Shown here piece after piece: positions 35,500 through 45,439 of a DNA stretch of 64,000 bases. The position numbers and the translations under genes are program-made. Within the stretch, counting starts at the first letter, position 1. The number at the start of each line of letters is the position of its first letter. The notes beneath the pieces are model-generated. The model made no database searches. It was not told the origin of the DNA and saw only the letters and a program-made list of their open reading frames with translations. Source of the DNA: Pomphorhynchus laevis (Eukaryota > Acanthocephala > Palaeacanthocephala > Echinorhynchida > Pomphorhynchidae); contig WNNJ02000174.1 in the NCBI GenBank assembly GCA_012934845.2, forward strand, positions 123,294 to 187,293. The letters are read 5' to 3'.

Positions 35500-36130
35500 T
35501 TTGTTGCGTTTTCTTTTTCATTGTTTTTTTTTCACCATAGAAATATCTCAACATTCAGAGTCGGATGAAACCAATGAAAGAGATTCCATGCTTTCATCCG
35601 TCTCTTCTGTTTAGACATTTTAAAGCATTGAAACGATGTTTCGTTTTTTGTTTGAGGCATTGATTTTTTCATTTCACCTGTTTTTATAATTATTAATAGA
35701 TGTATTTTCCAATTCATTTTTCAAGTTTTTTTATCTCATTTTCTTTCAATGTTTGAAAATTCTTATTCTCTGCGGCCGTTACCGTCATTTTATTCTCTAG
35801 ACCGTTCAGTTTGTCGACCAACATCCTCATTTCTGAAGCATGATAATGCACATATCGTTTTCGGAATGTGCTCCTGCATATGTTATTTATTCTTTCCGTC
35901 CAACTACTTTAAATAATCTTGAAAATGGGTCAAGTGTAAGTCTACACCTTATGTGAAGACTTGGAATTGGCACATCTGGGATTTTCTGATTATATTTTAC
36001 AAATTTGTACTTTATGCTCGCTCCCGGAGTGCACACAACGGGGACAACTTTCCAAACACATGTTTCAAAAGTATCTTAATCGTTGACAGCGGTAGCACTC
36101 CGGATACCTGAATTTCAAGTCATACTCGTA
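35500..36130 (-). mobile_element. Relic of a LINE ORF1 (gag-like) zinc-knuckle region
   Basis: One frame on the minus strand at about 36115-35945 spells YPECYRCQRLRYF, then NMCLESCPRCVHSGSEHKVQ, then NPRCANSKSSHK, with stops between the blocks. This is the three-knuckle pattern of Jockey/I-type LINE ORF1 proteins (consensus CYRCQ.xGH, CxKC.GxH, CxNC.GxH). The stretch below, to 35500, may be the decayed C-terminal part of the same ORF. No other Jockey-type sequence is recognised in the window, so this is an orphan piece. Confidence 0.5.
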
Positions 36131-36589
36131 AAATATTATAAATTTGACGTCATGACCTAATATTTTAAGATCTCATAGATGTATATAGATATACATAGAT
36201 GTATATAGATATATTATGTATATAATATGCAACATTATTTTATTCCGCTCACACATTAAATCACTGCAATACTTTTAAGTACCATTAAAGGACGCATCAT
36301 TAGCCTGACTCCCTATCAACACTTACTTTTTCAGAGAAAATTATTCCCCTTCGAATCTTTCTTAACTTGTCTTGATACTTAGCTTTCATTTAAGAAGGTA
36401 TTCATCTATAAGTTAACTACTCTTTCTCTTTATAGTTTTTTTCTTGGAATCGCTTTGGAAATGGGGATTTTTATTTTTTGTATATTGTAAAATTACAAAA
36501 AGAAAAAATCAATTAAACTTGCTTGAAAATAAGCAGAAAATAGTCGTTTTAATAATACGTAGTTTCAGTATTTCTGACAAAGGTTATAT
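36131..36589. other. AT-rich noncoding stretch
   Basis: No gene recognised. A TATAGATG-type short repeat occurs at about 36177-36215 (GTATATAGATATACATAGAT). Confidence 0.4.
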
Positions 36590-37960
36590 TACCGGGAAAT
36601 AAAGCCTACATGTCAATAATAACATGTCAGTAGATCAAATCAGATAAGCTAACTGAGTCTACGTATCTTATACTATCAAAATCAATAAAAATCCTTTTTT
36701 ATTAATTGATTAATAATACACGCTGTATTCGAATAAGAAATAGAGGTCATCAAGAGTAACTGCTATGTTATCAGGTTTCAGCCCCTATTCCTCGGTCCAT
36801 CAGAGCAGCGAGCCAAATGCATGCTAATGACGTATTTCATCTGATGAAATTTGATTATCTAGTATCTTTTTAATACAAGGTATATTATTTATTATCCATC
36901 CATAAAAATTTTCCTCTTATAGTATACGATGTATCAGAAAAAGGATTCGTGGTCATCATGAGGAACTGCTATGTAATCAGGTTTCGGCCCATATTCCTCA
37001 ACTTAACAAAAACAACATGGCAAAATACATGCTAATGACGTATTTCCTCTAATAAAATTTGATTATCTAGTGTATCTTATTCTATTACAAAGCATATTAT
37101 TTATTATCCATTTGTTCATGGATAATCATCTTCTTAAATTTGCCCACGTCGGATATTGAAGTTTTACCATATAAGCACTCCTCGGCTTATTCTAATACAA
37201 AGCATATCGTTTATAAGCCATAAAATAATTTATTTTTAATTTATATTTAATTTAATTTATTAATAGTTTAAATTTATTTTTAATAATATTTTCTTAATTT
37301 ACTTTTCCTTCAGAAATATATAAAATTCATCAAACTTGTATGGAAATAAGCATAAAATAATGTAAATAAAAATAATAAGTAATTATACATTGTATACATT
37401 TGTACAATTTATTATTTCAAGTTAAAATTTAAAATAAAACTCATTTGTTATGAATTAAAATTATAAGAAAAAAATCTATTAAACTTACTAGAAAATTAGC
37501 AAAAAAAATAGTCGTATCAAGTATACATAGCTTCAGTAATTCTGACAGATGTTGCATTACCGGGAAAACAAAGTTCACAGGTCAATAATAACTTGTCAGT
37601 AGAACAAATTATATCAGATAACTGAGTCTACCTATTCTATACGATATATAAAAAATTAAGATAAATGATAAATAATTATATAAGATTTTATACAATTTAT
37701 ATTTATATAACAGTAAAATGTATAATTAAAATTTAAAATAAAAGCTAATTGTTATGAATTGAATAATAAATAATATATGATATATCCGAATAAGGAATAG
37801 AGGTCATCAGAAGGAACTGCAGTGTTATCAGGTTTCAGTCCCAATTTATTAGTCCAACATAGCAGTGAGGTCAAATACATGCTAATCACTATTTTCCCTG
37901 ATTAAATTTGATTATCCATATATAAAAAATGTTTGCTTTATAGTTTAAATAAATTTTTAA
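36590..37960 (-). repeat. Tandem Penelope terminal repeats with tail modules T7, T8, T9
   Basis: Three terminal-repeat units lie on the minus strand with no RT attached. The tails are T7 (36725-36870), T8 (36930-37075) and T9 (37788-37920). The partner motif (GTAGACTCAGTTA then CTGATTTGATCTACTGACATG) occurs at 36617-36660 and, altered, at 37595-37640. T7 and T9 keep both GAAA and TGATGAC boxes; T8 is more decayed. The units extend to shared flanks such as AATGTTGCATTACCGGGAAA-like sequence near 36585 and 37550. Confidence 0.65.
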
Positions 37961-38680
37961 TAATATTTTGTTGTTTTGTGTATTGTAAAATTATAAGAAA
38001 AATAAAAAATCAACGAAACTTGCAGAAAAACAATAATGTCGTATCGATAATAAAATTATGAATTGGATTGTAAAATCATTTTTAAAACATTTGAGCAAAG
38101 GAACTCATCAATGTTCCTCAGTAATTTATTATTAGTTTATACTAATTTCAAGGTAACATTAAAATCTTTTACTTGTGATTTTACAAAAGTTAGATATTAC
38201 TTTTACATAAATAGTGGAAACTGATCATTAATATAAAATATTTGTGTAAAATATCTCAATTGATATGATTTAAATATAATATTTATTTCAAGTTGATATG
38301 TCTGTGCAGTCATTGTTACAATTAAAACTTTTATGAGCACGTTGCTATAATAGTTTATTAAATTTACTGATTCATAAAAGTAAATTTATTAAAAGTAAAT
38401 GAATAAATTTATTAAGTTTTAAAGTTACGTAATTGTTTGCTGGTAGGAGCCAATTTCACTGAAATACTGGCAAACTGACTGAAGACTGCAACGATTACGA
38501 TAACTTAATGCGGCGTTTTCCAGAATATGATTATGTTATTTATTATGTTATTGATAAAAAATACGTTCTTATAATGCTTGCTGAAGACGTCAAAATATTA
38601 AATATTAATAAATCGATTTAGATTTCGGCGAAATACTCAAAATAAAAATCTTAAAGAATGAATATTAAACTTTTCTTATT
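37961..38680. other. AT-rich noncoding stretch
   Basis: Nothing recognised apart from low-complexity AT-rich sequence. Confidence 0.45.
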
Positions 38681-38964
38681 GAAATGCTTGTATACTGTAA
38701 CGGATATCCGATAGTTAATTGGCTTTATACATTTCTAGCACATCGTTCTTATCGTGTTCGTTTGGGATTAAGCTTGTCATTACCTCGTTCAGTTACTTCA
38801 GGTGTACCTCAAGGTACTGTTTTAGGCCTAATAATTTTTATTATCTACCTAAATACGTTGGTAAAACAATTATATTGTCCGTATTTGGCTTTTGCCGATG
38901 ACATTAAGCTCTGGTCTCGAAATTCATCGAGAAGCAATATAAATGTATTACAACGGGATTTAAA
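38681..38964 (+). mobile_element. Family A-like LINE RT fragment
   Basis: Open frame with RT motifs SVTSGVPQGTVLGLIIFIIY and YLAFADDIKLWSRNSS, then NVLQRDLN. It ends at the ATT-rich 3' tail of the intact minus-strand LINE at 38965, which suggests that the intact element inserted into or beside this older fragment. Confidence 0.7.
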
Positions 38965-39041
38965 TATTATTATTATTATAGTGTACAAGTTACTAGCCGC
39001 AAATGGCTGTTTCAACTGTTCACAAATTACATTTTAAAATA

Positions 39042-41996
39042 TCAATTAAAATACATCCACGAATCCAAATTAGAGTTCACAATCCACTTCAGCAGCATCT
39101 TCTTGAAGTGTCTATTGCTAGTAGCATTGACGACGTCTTCAGGCAGCGAATTCCAAACATTCAATGCGCGGTGGGAAAGCCTACTCACACTCCTTATTTT
39201 GCCATGGGGGAATTTAAATAACGTAAGGGAGTGACCTCTGCGACGCGAATTTCTCAATTTTATCGAATTGGATGGGAACCCCTCTTTTCCACGAACCAAA
39301 TGCCACATCGCTACAAGATCTAAATATAGTAGCCTCTGGGCCGTTGAAGGCATTTTTAAGCAAGCTAGGCGCTCATTGTAAGAATAAAGAGATGTAATGC
39401 AAAGTTTGGTTCCTCTACGTAAAATCGACTCGGTCTTTTTCATCTCAGCCTTGGTGGATGGAAAAGTTGATGCGATGCAGTATTCCACATGCGGACGGAC
39501 TAACGCACAGTAGAGATGCTTAAATAATTTTGGATGCAGCTTACTAAATGTGTTCTTAATACAATACAAGGCCTTCATGGCTTTACCGTAGATATAATCG
39601 GTATTCGGTCGTGTTTTAAGGTCGTTATTCAAAATAATCCCTAGGTCTCTATGAACAGAAATGTTGTGAAGCTTATAACATCCTAAATAGAATTCATGAT
39701 CAGATTTACATTTGCCGAGTTTCATATGAACGCACTTATCTACATTTATGGTCATACCGGTAGCACTGCTCCAGTCGTAGATTGTCTGGAGATCATGTTG
39801 TAGATGCCGGCCATTAGGATCTGAGATGCTATCGCACGACACTTTCACATCGTCTGCGAATGCCAGGCAGGGACTGTTTATGCGTAACAGAAGATCATTG
39901 AGAAATATAATAAAAAGCAAGGGACCAAGGACTGTACCTTGCGGAACTCCGGATTTAACTAACCTAGTAGAAGACATGATATTGCCAACCCTCACCTGAA
40001 ATGATCTCCCGTCCAAAAAATCACGAATCCAATTGCATAACATGGAGGATACTCCGTAGTGTGCTAACAACCTAATCATCCCATCATGAGGGACGCGATC
40101 GAAGGCTTTCGAAAAATCAATAAAGATTATATCGAGTGAGCTACCAAAACTTAACGACTGGGTCCAAGTTTCGCGCGCGGTAAGCAAGTTCGTCAAACAA
40201 GAACGGGAGTGACAAAAACCATGTTGAGCGGACGATAGTATACCAAGAGAGACAAGATGATCGTAGACTCTAGTGCTGATGACGCGTTCGAGAACTTTGC
40301 ACAGAGAAGAGGTTAAGCTTATTGGCCTATAATCACCACAGGATGATGAAAAAATTTTTTTAGGAATAGGAACAACGGTTGCAGTTTTCCAATCTTCTGG
40401 GACACTGCCAGTGGCCAGAATTTTATCAAAGATAATAGTCAGGAATGGTGCCAGGTAACTCGATAAAGCTTTGAGCAGGTATGGGGAGATGTCATCGGGG
40501 CCAGCTGCGCTAAAAGGACGAATATTATTGAGATAATCTTGAATTTCAGTAACGCAAATTGGCCGGGATTCATTACGCGGAGGGATAGAGCACCCGTACC
40601 ATATCATATGAGAATCGCAATGTGGTAAAGTGGATAAAGAGAACGAGGATGCGAAGGTCTCAGCTATATCAGTTTCATTTGTAACCAAGCCACATTCAGA
40701 GCGCACATGCTTGATTGCAGAGTTGAGCGTTCCGTTTTGCCGAGCGTATGACCAAAATAGCTTGGGGTTGCGATTAACTTCCTTGATGATTGTAGATTCG
40801 AATTTATCACGTTTTAACGTTTTCATACGAGTACAGACGTTCCTAAGATACCTATAAATGTTGGCGTAATACGGAAGCGAACGAGATAACTTCCAAAGAC
40901 GATTTCGTACTCGCAACATCAATCTCAGGTCCTTATCGAACCAAACAGGATATTTAGTATTTGGCGAGATGATACGCTTTGGTGCAAACACGTCAGAAAT
41001 ACCTAAAAGGTAATCCCCAATCACTTTTAGTGAGACTTCTTCAGTATTTGTTAAAGATAGTGGACGACGTTGACAGAAAGATAAAATTTGCTCATCAAGC
41101 ACTTTTGACCAAACCCGTTTTACGATGGGAGCCGTAAAATGGCGGAATTTAAAGTTTGGGGTGACCTGTAGTGATAGCACGCAGTGGTCAGAGTTACCTA
41201 TCGGTGGAAGATAATCCACTCGAGCTATGTCTTCAAGACGTTTGGAAGAAACCAAGTCAAGTATAGTATCATTATTATGGGAAGAAAATCGTGTGGGCTC
41301 TTGAATGTGTTGTACTAGTAAGAGTTCATCAGCGAGGAAGTGGGAGATTTCTCTTTCTACGACGGTGCCATCATCAAATATTGTTTGCCGCCAAAGAAGG
41401 AAATGAGAACTGATACTTATCGATCGCAATACTGACTTCAGAAGATTACAATCAGTGATCATAGAAGGTGAGCGATATACAACGCAGAGACTGATACCAA
41501 CACGATCATACCCAATATGAAAGGTAATACTCTCGAACGAGCCTTGCGGATCACAAACTTGATCGATGCCAGAAATTAGCAAATGGTCTCGAACGTACAC
41601 TGCAACACCGCCCCCTCGCATACTGGACCTCCTGTCCCCTCGAAGTAGACGATAACCTGGAATATTTACAGTGGCATCCAAGATGTGTTCATGTAGCCAT
41701 GACTCACTAACACAGAATATATCATACGCATTAACCTCAACATGGTATCGAAGCTCTACAAGTTGTGCAGGAAGACTTCGTAAATTTAAATAACCTACCG
41801 ATAAATAGCAACGAGTTGCATTGGAATCCTTTTTGGTTTTACTAAGGCACGGTCTATCAAATACAATCAGATACCCTAAGGAATGGTCAGTGTTCTCTGA
41901 ATTTACATGGAAACAGGGGTCCCGACAGTTAAAGGAGCCAACTGTTTCCAACGTACGACAGGACGCCACTTGACAACCCGAAAATCCCGTATGCAT
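39042..41996 (-). CDS. LINE ORF2: APE-type endonuclease and reverse transcriptase
   Basis: A 984-residue protein that would nick genomic DNA and copy LINE RNA onto the nick. N-terminal APE-like endonuclease at about residues 65-275: GYLNLRSLPAQ, CVSESWLHEH (catalytic Glu), RGGGVAVYVRDH, VVYRSP and IGNSDHCVLS (SDH catalytic pair). RT at about 500-780: GDYRPISLTSSLCKVLERV, HGFCHSRSCLTNLL, IDFSKAFDRVPHDG, SGVPQGTVLGPLLFI and CLAFADDVK (catalytic Asp pair). The C-terminal region contains RRGTKLC, NERLACLKM and RRRGHSLTLF. The start is the first ATG, inside the end of ORF1; the true initiation mechanism (reinitiation or read-through) is unknown. All catalytic motifs are intact. Confidence 0.9.
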   Translation of the reverse strand: MHTGFSGCQVASCRTLETVGSFNCRDPCFHVNSENTDHSLGYLIVFDRPCLSKTKKDSNATRCYLSVGYLNLRSLPAQLVELRYHVEVNAYDIFCVSESWLHEHILDATVNIPGYRLLRGDRRSSMRGGGVAVYVRDHLLISGIDQVCDPQGSFESITFHIGYDRVGISLCVVYRSPSMITDCNLLKSVLRSISISSHFLLWRQTIFDDGTVVEREISHFLADELLLVQHIQEPTRFSSHNNDTILDLVSSKRLEDIARVDYLPPIGNSDHCVLSLQVTPNFKFRHFTAPIVKRVWSKVLDEQILSFCQRRPLSLTNTEEVSLKVIGDYLLGISDVFAPKRIISPNTKYPVWFDKDLRLMLRVRNRLWKLSRSLPYYANIYRYLRNVCTRMKTLKRDKFESTIIKEVNRNPKLFWSYARQNGTLNSAIKHVRSECGLVTNETDIAETFASSFSLSTLPHCDSHMIWYGCSIPPRNESRPICVTEIQDYLNNIRPFSAAGPDDISPYLLKALSSYLAPFLTIIFDKILATGSVPEDWKTATVVPIPKKIFSSSCGDYRPISLTSSLCKVLERVISTRVYDHLVSLGILSSAQHGFCHSRSCLTNLLTARETWTQSLSFGSSLDIIFIDFSKAFDRVPHDGMIRLLAHYGVSSMLCNWIRDFLDGRSFQVRVGNIMSSTRLVKSGVPQGTVLGPLLFIIFLNDLLLRINSPCLAFADDVKVSCDSISDPNGRHLQHDLQTIYDWSSATGMTINVDKCVHMKLGKCKSDHEFYLGCYKLHNISVHRDLGIILNNDLKTRPNTDYIYGKAMKALYCIKNTFSKLHPKLFKHLYCALVRPHVEYCIASTFPSTKAEMKKTESILRRGTKLCITSLYSYNERLACLKMPSTAQRLLYLDLVAMWHLVRGKEGFPSNSIKLRNSRRRGHSLTLFKFPHGKIRSVSRLSHRALNVWNSLPEDVVNATSNRHFKKMLLKWIVNSNLDSWMYFN

Positions 41997-43120
41997 ATAT
42001 TAGCCTCACCTTGAGAAAGCCGGTGTCTCAATTCGATGTTTGCTTTTCGTAATTGTAATCGCTCATCTGGCGAAAGGTCACGAAGGATACGAAATGGCAA
42101 CCCTCTAAGACGATATCCACGTGATAACAACATGCGCACATGATCACTAGAGGACAATATCACCTTCAACAGTCTTGGTTTCTCCTGTGTTCTTTTACCA
42201 AGCCGAAATAGCTTCTTCACGTGTATAGACGATGCTAACTCTTCATCACCTTCATGCAATAGATGGGATAATACCTTACGCAAAATAGACACGTCATGGT
42301 CCATATGTTCCTGTGAGTTTGCGGAATTGGACTCAGTAAGTTCGCTGAATAACACGCTATATGACCTGTCATAATGATGCCGAGTTATCTCAACCGACTT
42401 CGCACGTCGAACTTCACTATTTTCTGTAGGGGAAAAGTTCGATGCTATATGGGTTGGGGATCTGTTGTCTGAAGACGTGCACAAGCTGGACGACGAATTT
42501 GCTTGGACACTGGTGTCATTGTTGTCGATAATTGGCTTATCACATGGTGCAACATTTATAAGAGCATGCTTTGAATTCAATGAAGTCCGTAAAACACTGT
42601 CGCCCATCCGGCATTGAGGCTCAACTTCAATGTTGGAACTTGTGGCATTTACTACTGATTTAGGAGGCAAGTAATTTTCTAGCGTAGATGAAATGATGTG
42701 CGAATCGTCATCAGAAACTATCTTAGTAATCGTATATGACCTCTCATGTCCCCTTTTCCACACTCGAGTTGGCGTTGAAGCCACAGAAAGGCTATTATCA
42801 TGTTGTGTTTTACTCTGGACGTGAGGGGAGATCTCTAGTTGATCGGCTTGTTTTGTGGTGTCTGTACATGAATTGGTACATTGGTTATTATCATTATCAT
42901 CGGTAGGTTTGTTTTGCTCACTCCTCGTAGCCCTTCGTATAACAGCACTGCAAAAGCCGCACATGAATGATCGCAAGTGATATATCGCCTGATCTTTACT
43001 CTTGACTTTGACAATGCTCCACACATCACAGTTTGGCGCATCACAGCCTACTTCTAACTGAGTGTAACAGTCATCAGATAATGAGTTATTGATTCTGCCC
43101 TTCTTATATTTTTTGGTCAT
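41903..43120 (-). CDS. LINE ORF1: Cys-finger and nucleic-acid-binding domain protein
   Basis: A 405-residue ORF1 protein, expected to bind LINE RNA and accompany it during retrotransposition. The N-terminal Cys-rich finger at residues 25-65 reads VGCDAPNCDVWSIV, then SFMCGFCSAVI, a PHD-like arrangement. The middle is Ser/Asn-rich and low in complexity. The C-terminal domain at about 260-390 includes YSVLFSELTESNS, an acidic/helical stretch, VKKLFRLGKR, KPRLLKVILSSSDHVRMLL, ILRDLSPDERLQLRKANIEL and ANICIRDFRVVKW; this resembles the RRM-like core and C-terminal domain of LINE ORF1 proteins. The ORF ends 94 nt inside ORF2. Relatives of its finger occur at 16900, 54800 and 57100. Confidence 0.85.
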   Translation of the reverse strand: MTKKYKKGRINNSLSDDCYTQLEVGCDAPNCDVWSIVKVKSKDQAIYHLRSFMCGFCSAVIRRATRSEQNKPTDDNDNNQCTNSCTDTTKQADQLEISPHVQSKTQHDNSLSVASTPTRVWKRGHERSYTITKIVSDDDSHIISSTLENYLPPKSVVNATSSNIEVEPQCRMGDSVLRTSLNSKHALINVAPCDKPIIDNNDTSVQANSSSSLCTSSDNRSPTHIASNFSPTENSEVRRAKSVEITRHHYDRSYSVLFSELTESNSANSQEHMDHDVSILRKVLSHLLHEGDEELASSIHVKKLFRLGKRTQEKPRLLKVILSSSDHVRMLLSRGYRLRGLPFRILRDLSPDERLQLRKANIELRHRLSQGEANICIRDFRVVKWRPVVRWKQLAPLTVGTPVSM

Positions 43121-43173
43121 TGTAATCGTGAGACAACGAGGTATTCGCTTGTATGTTATTATATTGTTCCGTT

Positions 43174-43247
43174 TAAGTAATCCTGGATTGATCAGGAACT
43201 GGATTGATTGTAAGTAATCCTGGATTGATCAGGAACTGGATTGATTG
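43174..43247 (-). repeat. Two tandem 37-bp units in the family A LINE leader
   Basis: TAAGTAATCCTGGATTGATC plus the following 17 bases is repeated exactly at 43174-43210 and 43211-43247. The core TGGATTGATC-GGAACTGGATTG also occurs in the family B leader at 54953-55012. Tandem 5' units often carry promoter activity in LINEs (inference here). Confidence 0.75.
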
Positions 43248-43260
43248 TAATTAATCGTAA

Positions 43261-45430
43261 AATGCTTCCCAGTAAAATATGTTTCGTCTATCTCCTCATC
43301 CGAAAACTGGACTATCTGACAGCTGAACGATTGTAAGAACTTTAATAATCAATACTTTTTTTAACGTAATGACATTATAATGACATTAGATAATTTATTC
43401 CACGTATTCATTGCTCGGTTAAATAATGGTAAAGTTATTGATGTCCTTTCGATAAGCGCTTTTGGTAATAATTCGACATTATTGATTATTGAATTAAAAA
43501 AATCAATAGAACTATCATTCTTACATTTCATCGAAAGTCGCATTAAATGGAGATTAAAGCTGCGAAGGAGTGTGTGTTCTCATTATTTGAGAACATATAT
43601 TATAGTACGGGTTCTCATTATTTGAATTTTGAAACGATATTATTGCTGTTCCGCCGTTTCAATGATCAAGTCGCAGATTTAATCTTTAATTCCTTCTGGA
43701 ATTTAAATCAGCCGTTATTCGAATTTAATTGTTTCGTCGATTATTCTTTTGACAAATTCAAAATAAAAAAACCCTCACTGGTTCAATGCGAAATTATCAA
43801 ATTATAACAGAAACTTTTGGGCGTTCGATACTTGTGATATGTTAATTTTATGACAGCCGCACAGCATTGATAATAATCCATTATATAATTTGGTGTGAAT
43901 AAGTTATTATCTATCATGTCCGTTGGCGTTGTTATTTTCTCGATGATGATATAAAACCGAGCCATTATTAATTAGAGCATCAGTCAATCATATTGTAGCA
44001 ATAGACAAATTGATGCGTGACACAAACAAAATTATACTGTATGGTTTTATAGCTTACAAATTAAATTAGGAGGATTTTCAAATTCTTATACAATTGAATA
44101 CAATGAAAAGAATGTCATCGAATATTTGCCAATTGAGCAGATACACATGTCTATTTTTAATATGAATGGTATGCTAATGAAACATACTTCCCTGAATACT
44201 ATATAAGTAATGTGGTTTGTCTGGCGTATCCGTATTTCGACAAGATACCCTAATATACGCAATCAATAATCTATTATTTAAGTGTAATTTCAGTTACCTG
44301 CCCTGGTCACTGTTTGACGTTATTGCCTATCTTTTAATTAGCGAAATATTGTCTCATCTATTAGTCGCACGTGTTTTTCAAGTTATTTTAATTCATAAAT
44401 ATTTTAACCGCATAAATTACGGTATCTAATCGTCCGTCTATGGAATGGACATATGCCACAAATTTTTGCACAAAATGATCCCCAAATTCTAGGGATAAGG
44501 ACGGATCTAAACAATTCGCTACAAGGAAATTTGTCAAAGGTTGATACATTAGGAATCCTAATTGGGATAAAATTCATTCTAATCTATAAGAATATATGAA
44601 TACATATATTGTATATAATATACTTGTCAAAGGTTAAACATTAGGAATCCTAATTGGGATAAAATTCATCTTAATATATAAGAATATATGAGCCAGAGTT
44701 CATAAACCAGAGTTTATCAAACAGAGTTCATAAATTTTTTGAGTTACCATAGTAAACTCAACCAGAGTTTACTGTGGTATCATTGTCCAAAGGTAGTGAT
44801 ATTGAACGGACAAAACAGCTACTTGGCTAATTCCTGATTTGTAATAACAAAACTGATTGAAAAATCTAGATAAATATATTCGACTTCCTTTCAAAATATG
44901 CATGCTGCATTACTGTCATCAATATAAAATTGTTAACTATCGCGGTCTCGCATTGAAATAGGCAATTAAAAAGAAGATGAAACAAAGTTGTAAAAGCAGT
45001 AAGAATTGTAGATGAGATTCTATGACTTCTAGAAAATACAAAATATAAAATTGCATAGTAAATTAGTAATATTGAAATTCTGGAATTGTTTAAAAACATG
45101 AACTTTATTTAATGTATTAATTACATAGAGTTCTGATATTATCAATTTCAATAAAAGAATCCATTATTGATATCACGTACGCTTAATCACCAAAATCAAA
45201 TACGTAAACGGAAAATATCGAAATACAGTATATCAAAATTATCTTGAAGGCTCAATAAATTGGACAGATACGTTTTCGAAGTATTAAAATAATTTAGAGC
45301 AATCGAAATTTTGCCTTAAGCCACGGTTATTCTAAAGGATGTACCGACTTTTCCGGAGAACACACATCGAAGGTGTTTTACAACGATATGATGTTTCCAT
45401 GATTTGAAAATGCAGAACTTTTAATAATTT
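43261..45430. other. AT-rich stretch, mostly unassigned
   Basis: The minus strand at 43361-43545 reads TSITLPLFNRAMNTWNKLSN, which resembles the very end of a LINE RT protein, but this is weak. A plus-strand frame at 43547-43807 has no match. A 65-bp unit containing ATTAGGAATCCTAATTGGGA occurs at 44537-44605 and again at 44627-44692. CCAGAGTTTA-type short repeats lie around 44695-44780. No host gene is recognised. Confidence 0.45.
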
Positions 45431-45439
45431 ATTTAAAGT

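Larger units (their letters stand above)
38965..43260 (-). mobile_element. Family A LINE (CR1/L2-like), apparently full length
   Basis: Two open reading frames with no interruption, a 5' leader containing two copies of a 37-bp unit, and a 3' end with a small AGCC/GGCT hairpin (38995-39008) and a (TAA)-type tail (38965-38980 on the minus strand). The order is leader, ORF1 (43120 to 41903), ORF2 (41996 to 39042), 3' tail. ORF1 and ORF2 overlap by 94 nt in different frames. This is the only LINE in the window without visible lesions, and several decayed relatives lie nearby. No target-site duplication could be assigned by eye. The clade call (CR1/L2-like) comes from RT motif style and an APE-type nuclease, and is tentative. 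Confidence 0.82.

Noticed and set aside
38990-39040. Plus-strand frame VYKLLAANGCFNCSQITF as continuation of the LINE fragment at 38681
   Set aside because: This stretch matches the 3' UTR and tail of the minus-strand family A LINE (compare 55140-55200); the protein resemblance is accidental.
43361-43807. Host gene in the frames at 43361-43807
   Set aside because: One frame vaguely resembles a LINE C-terminus and the other nothing; composition is AT-rich with no splice or start support.
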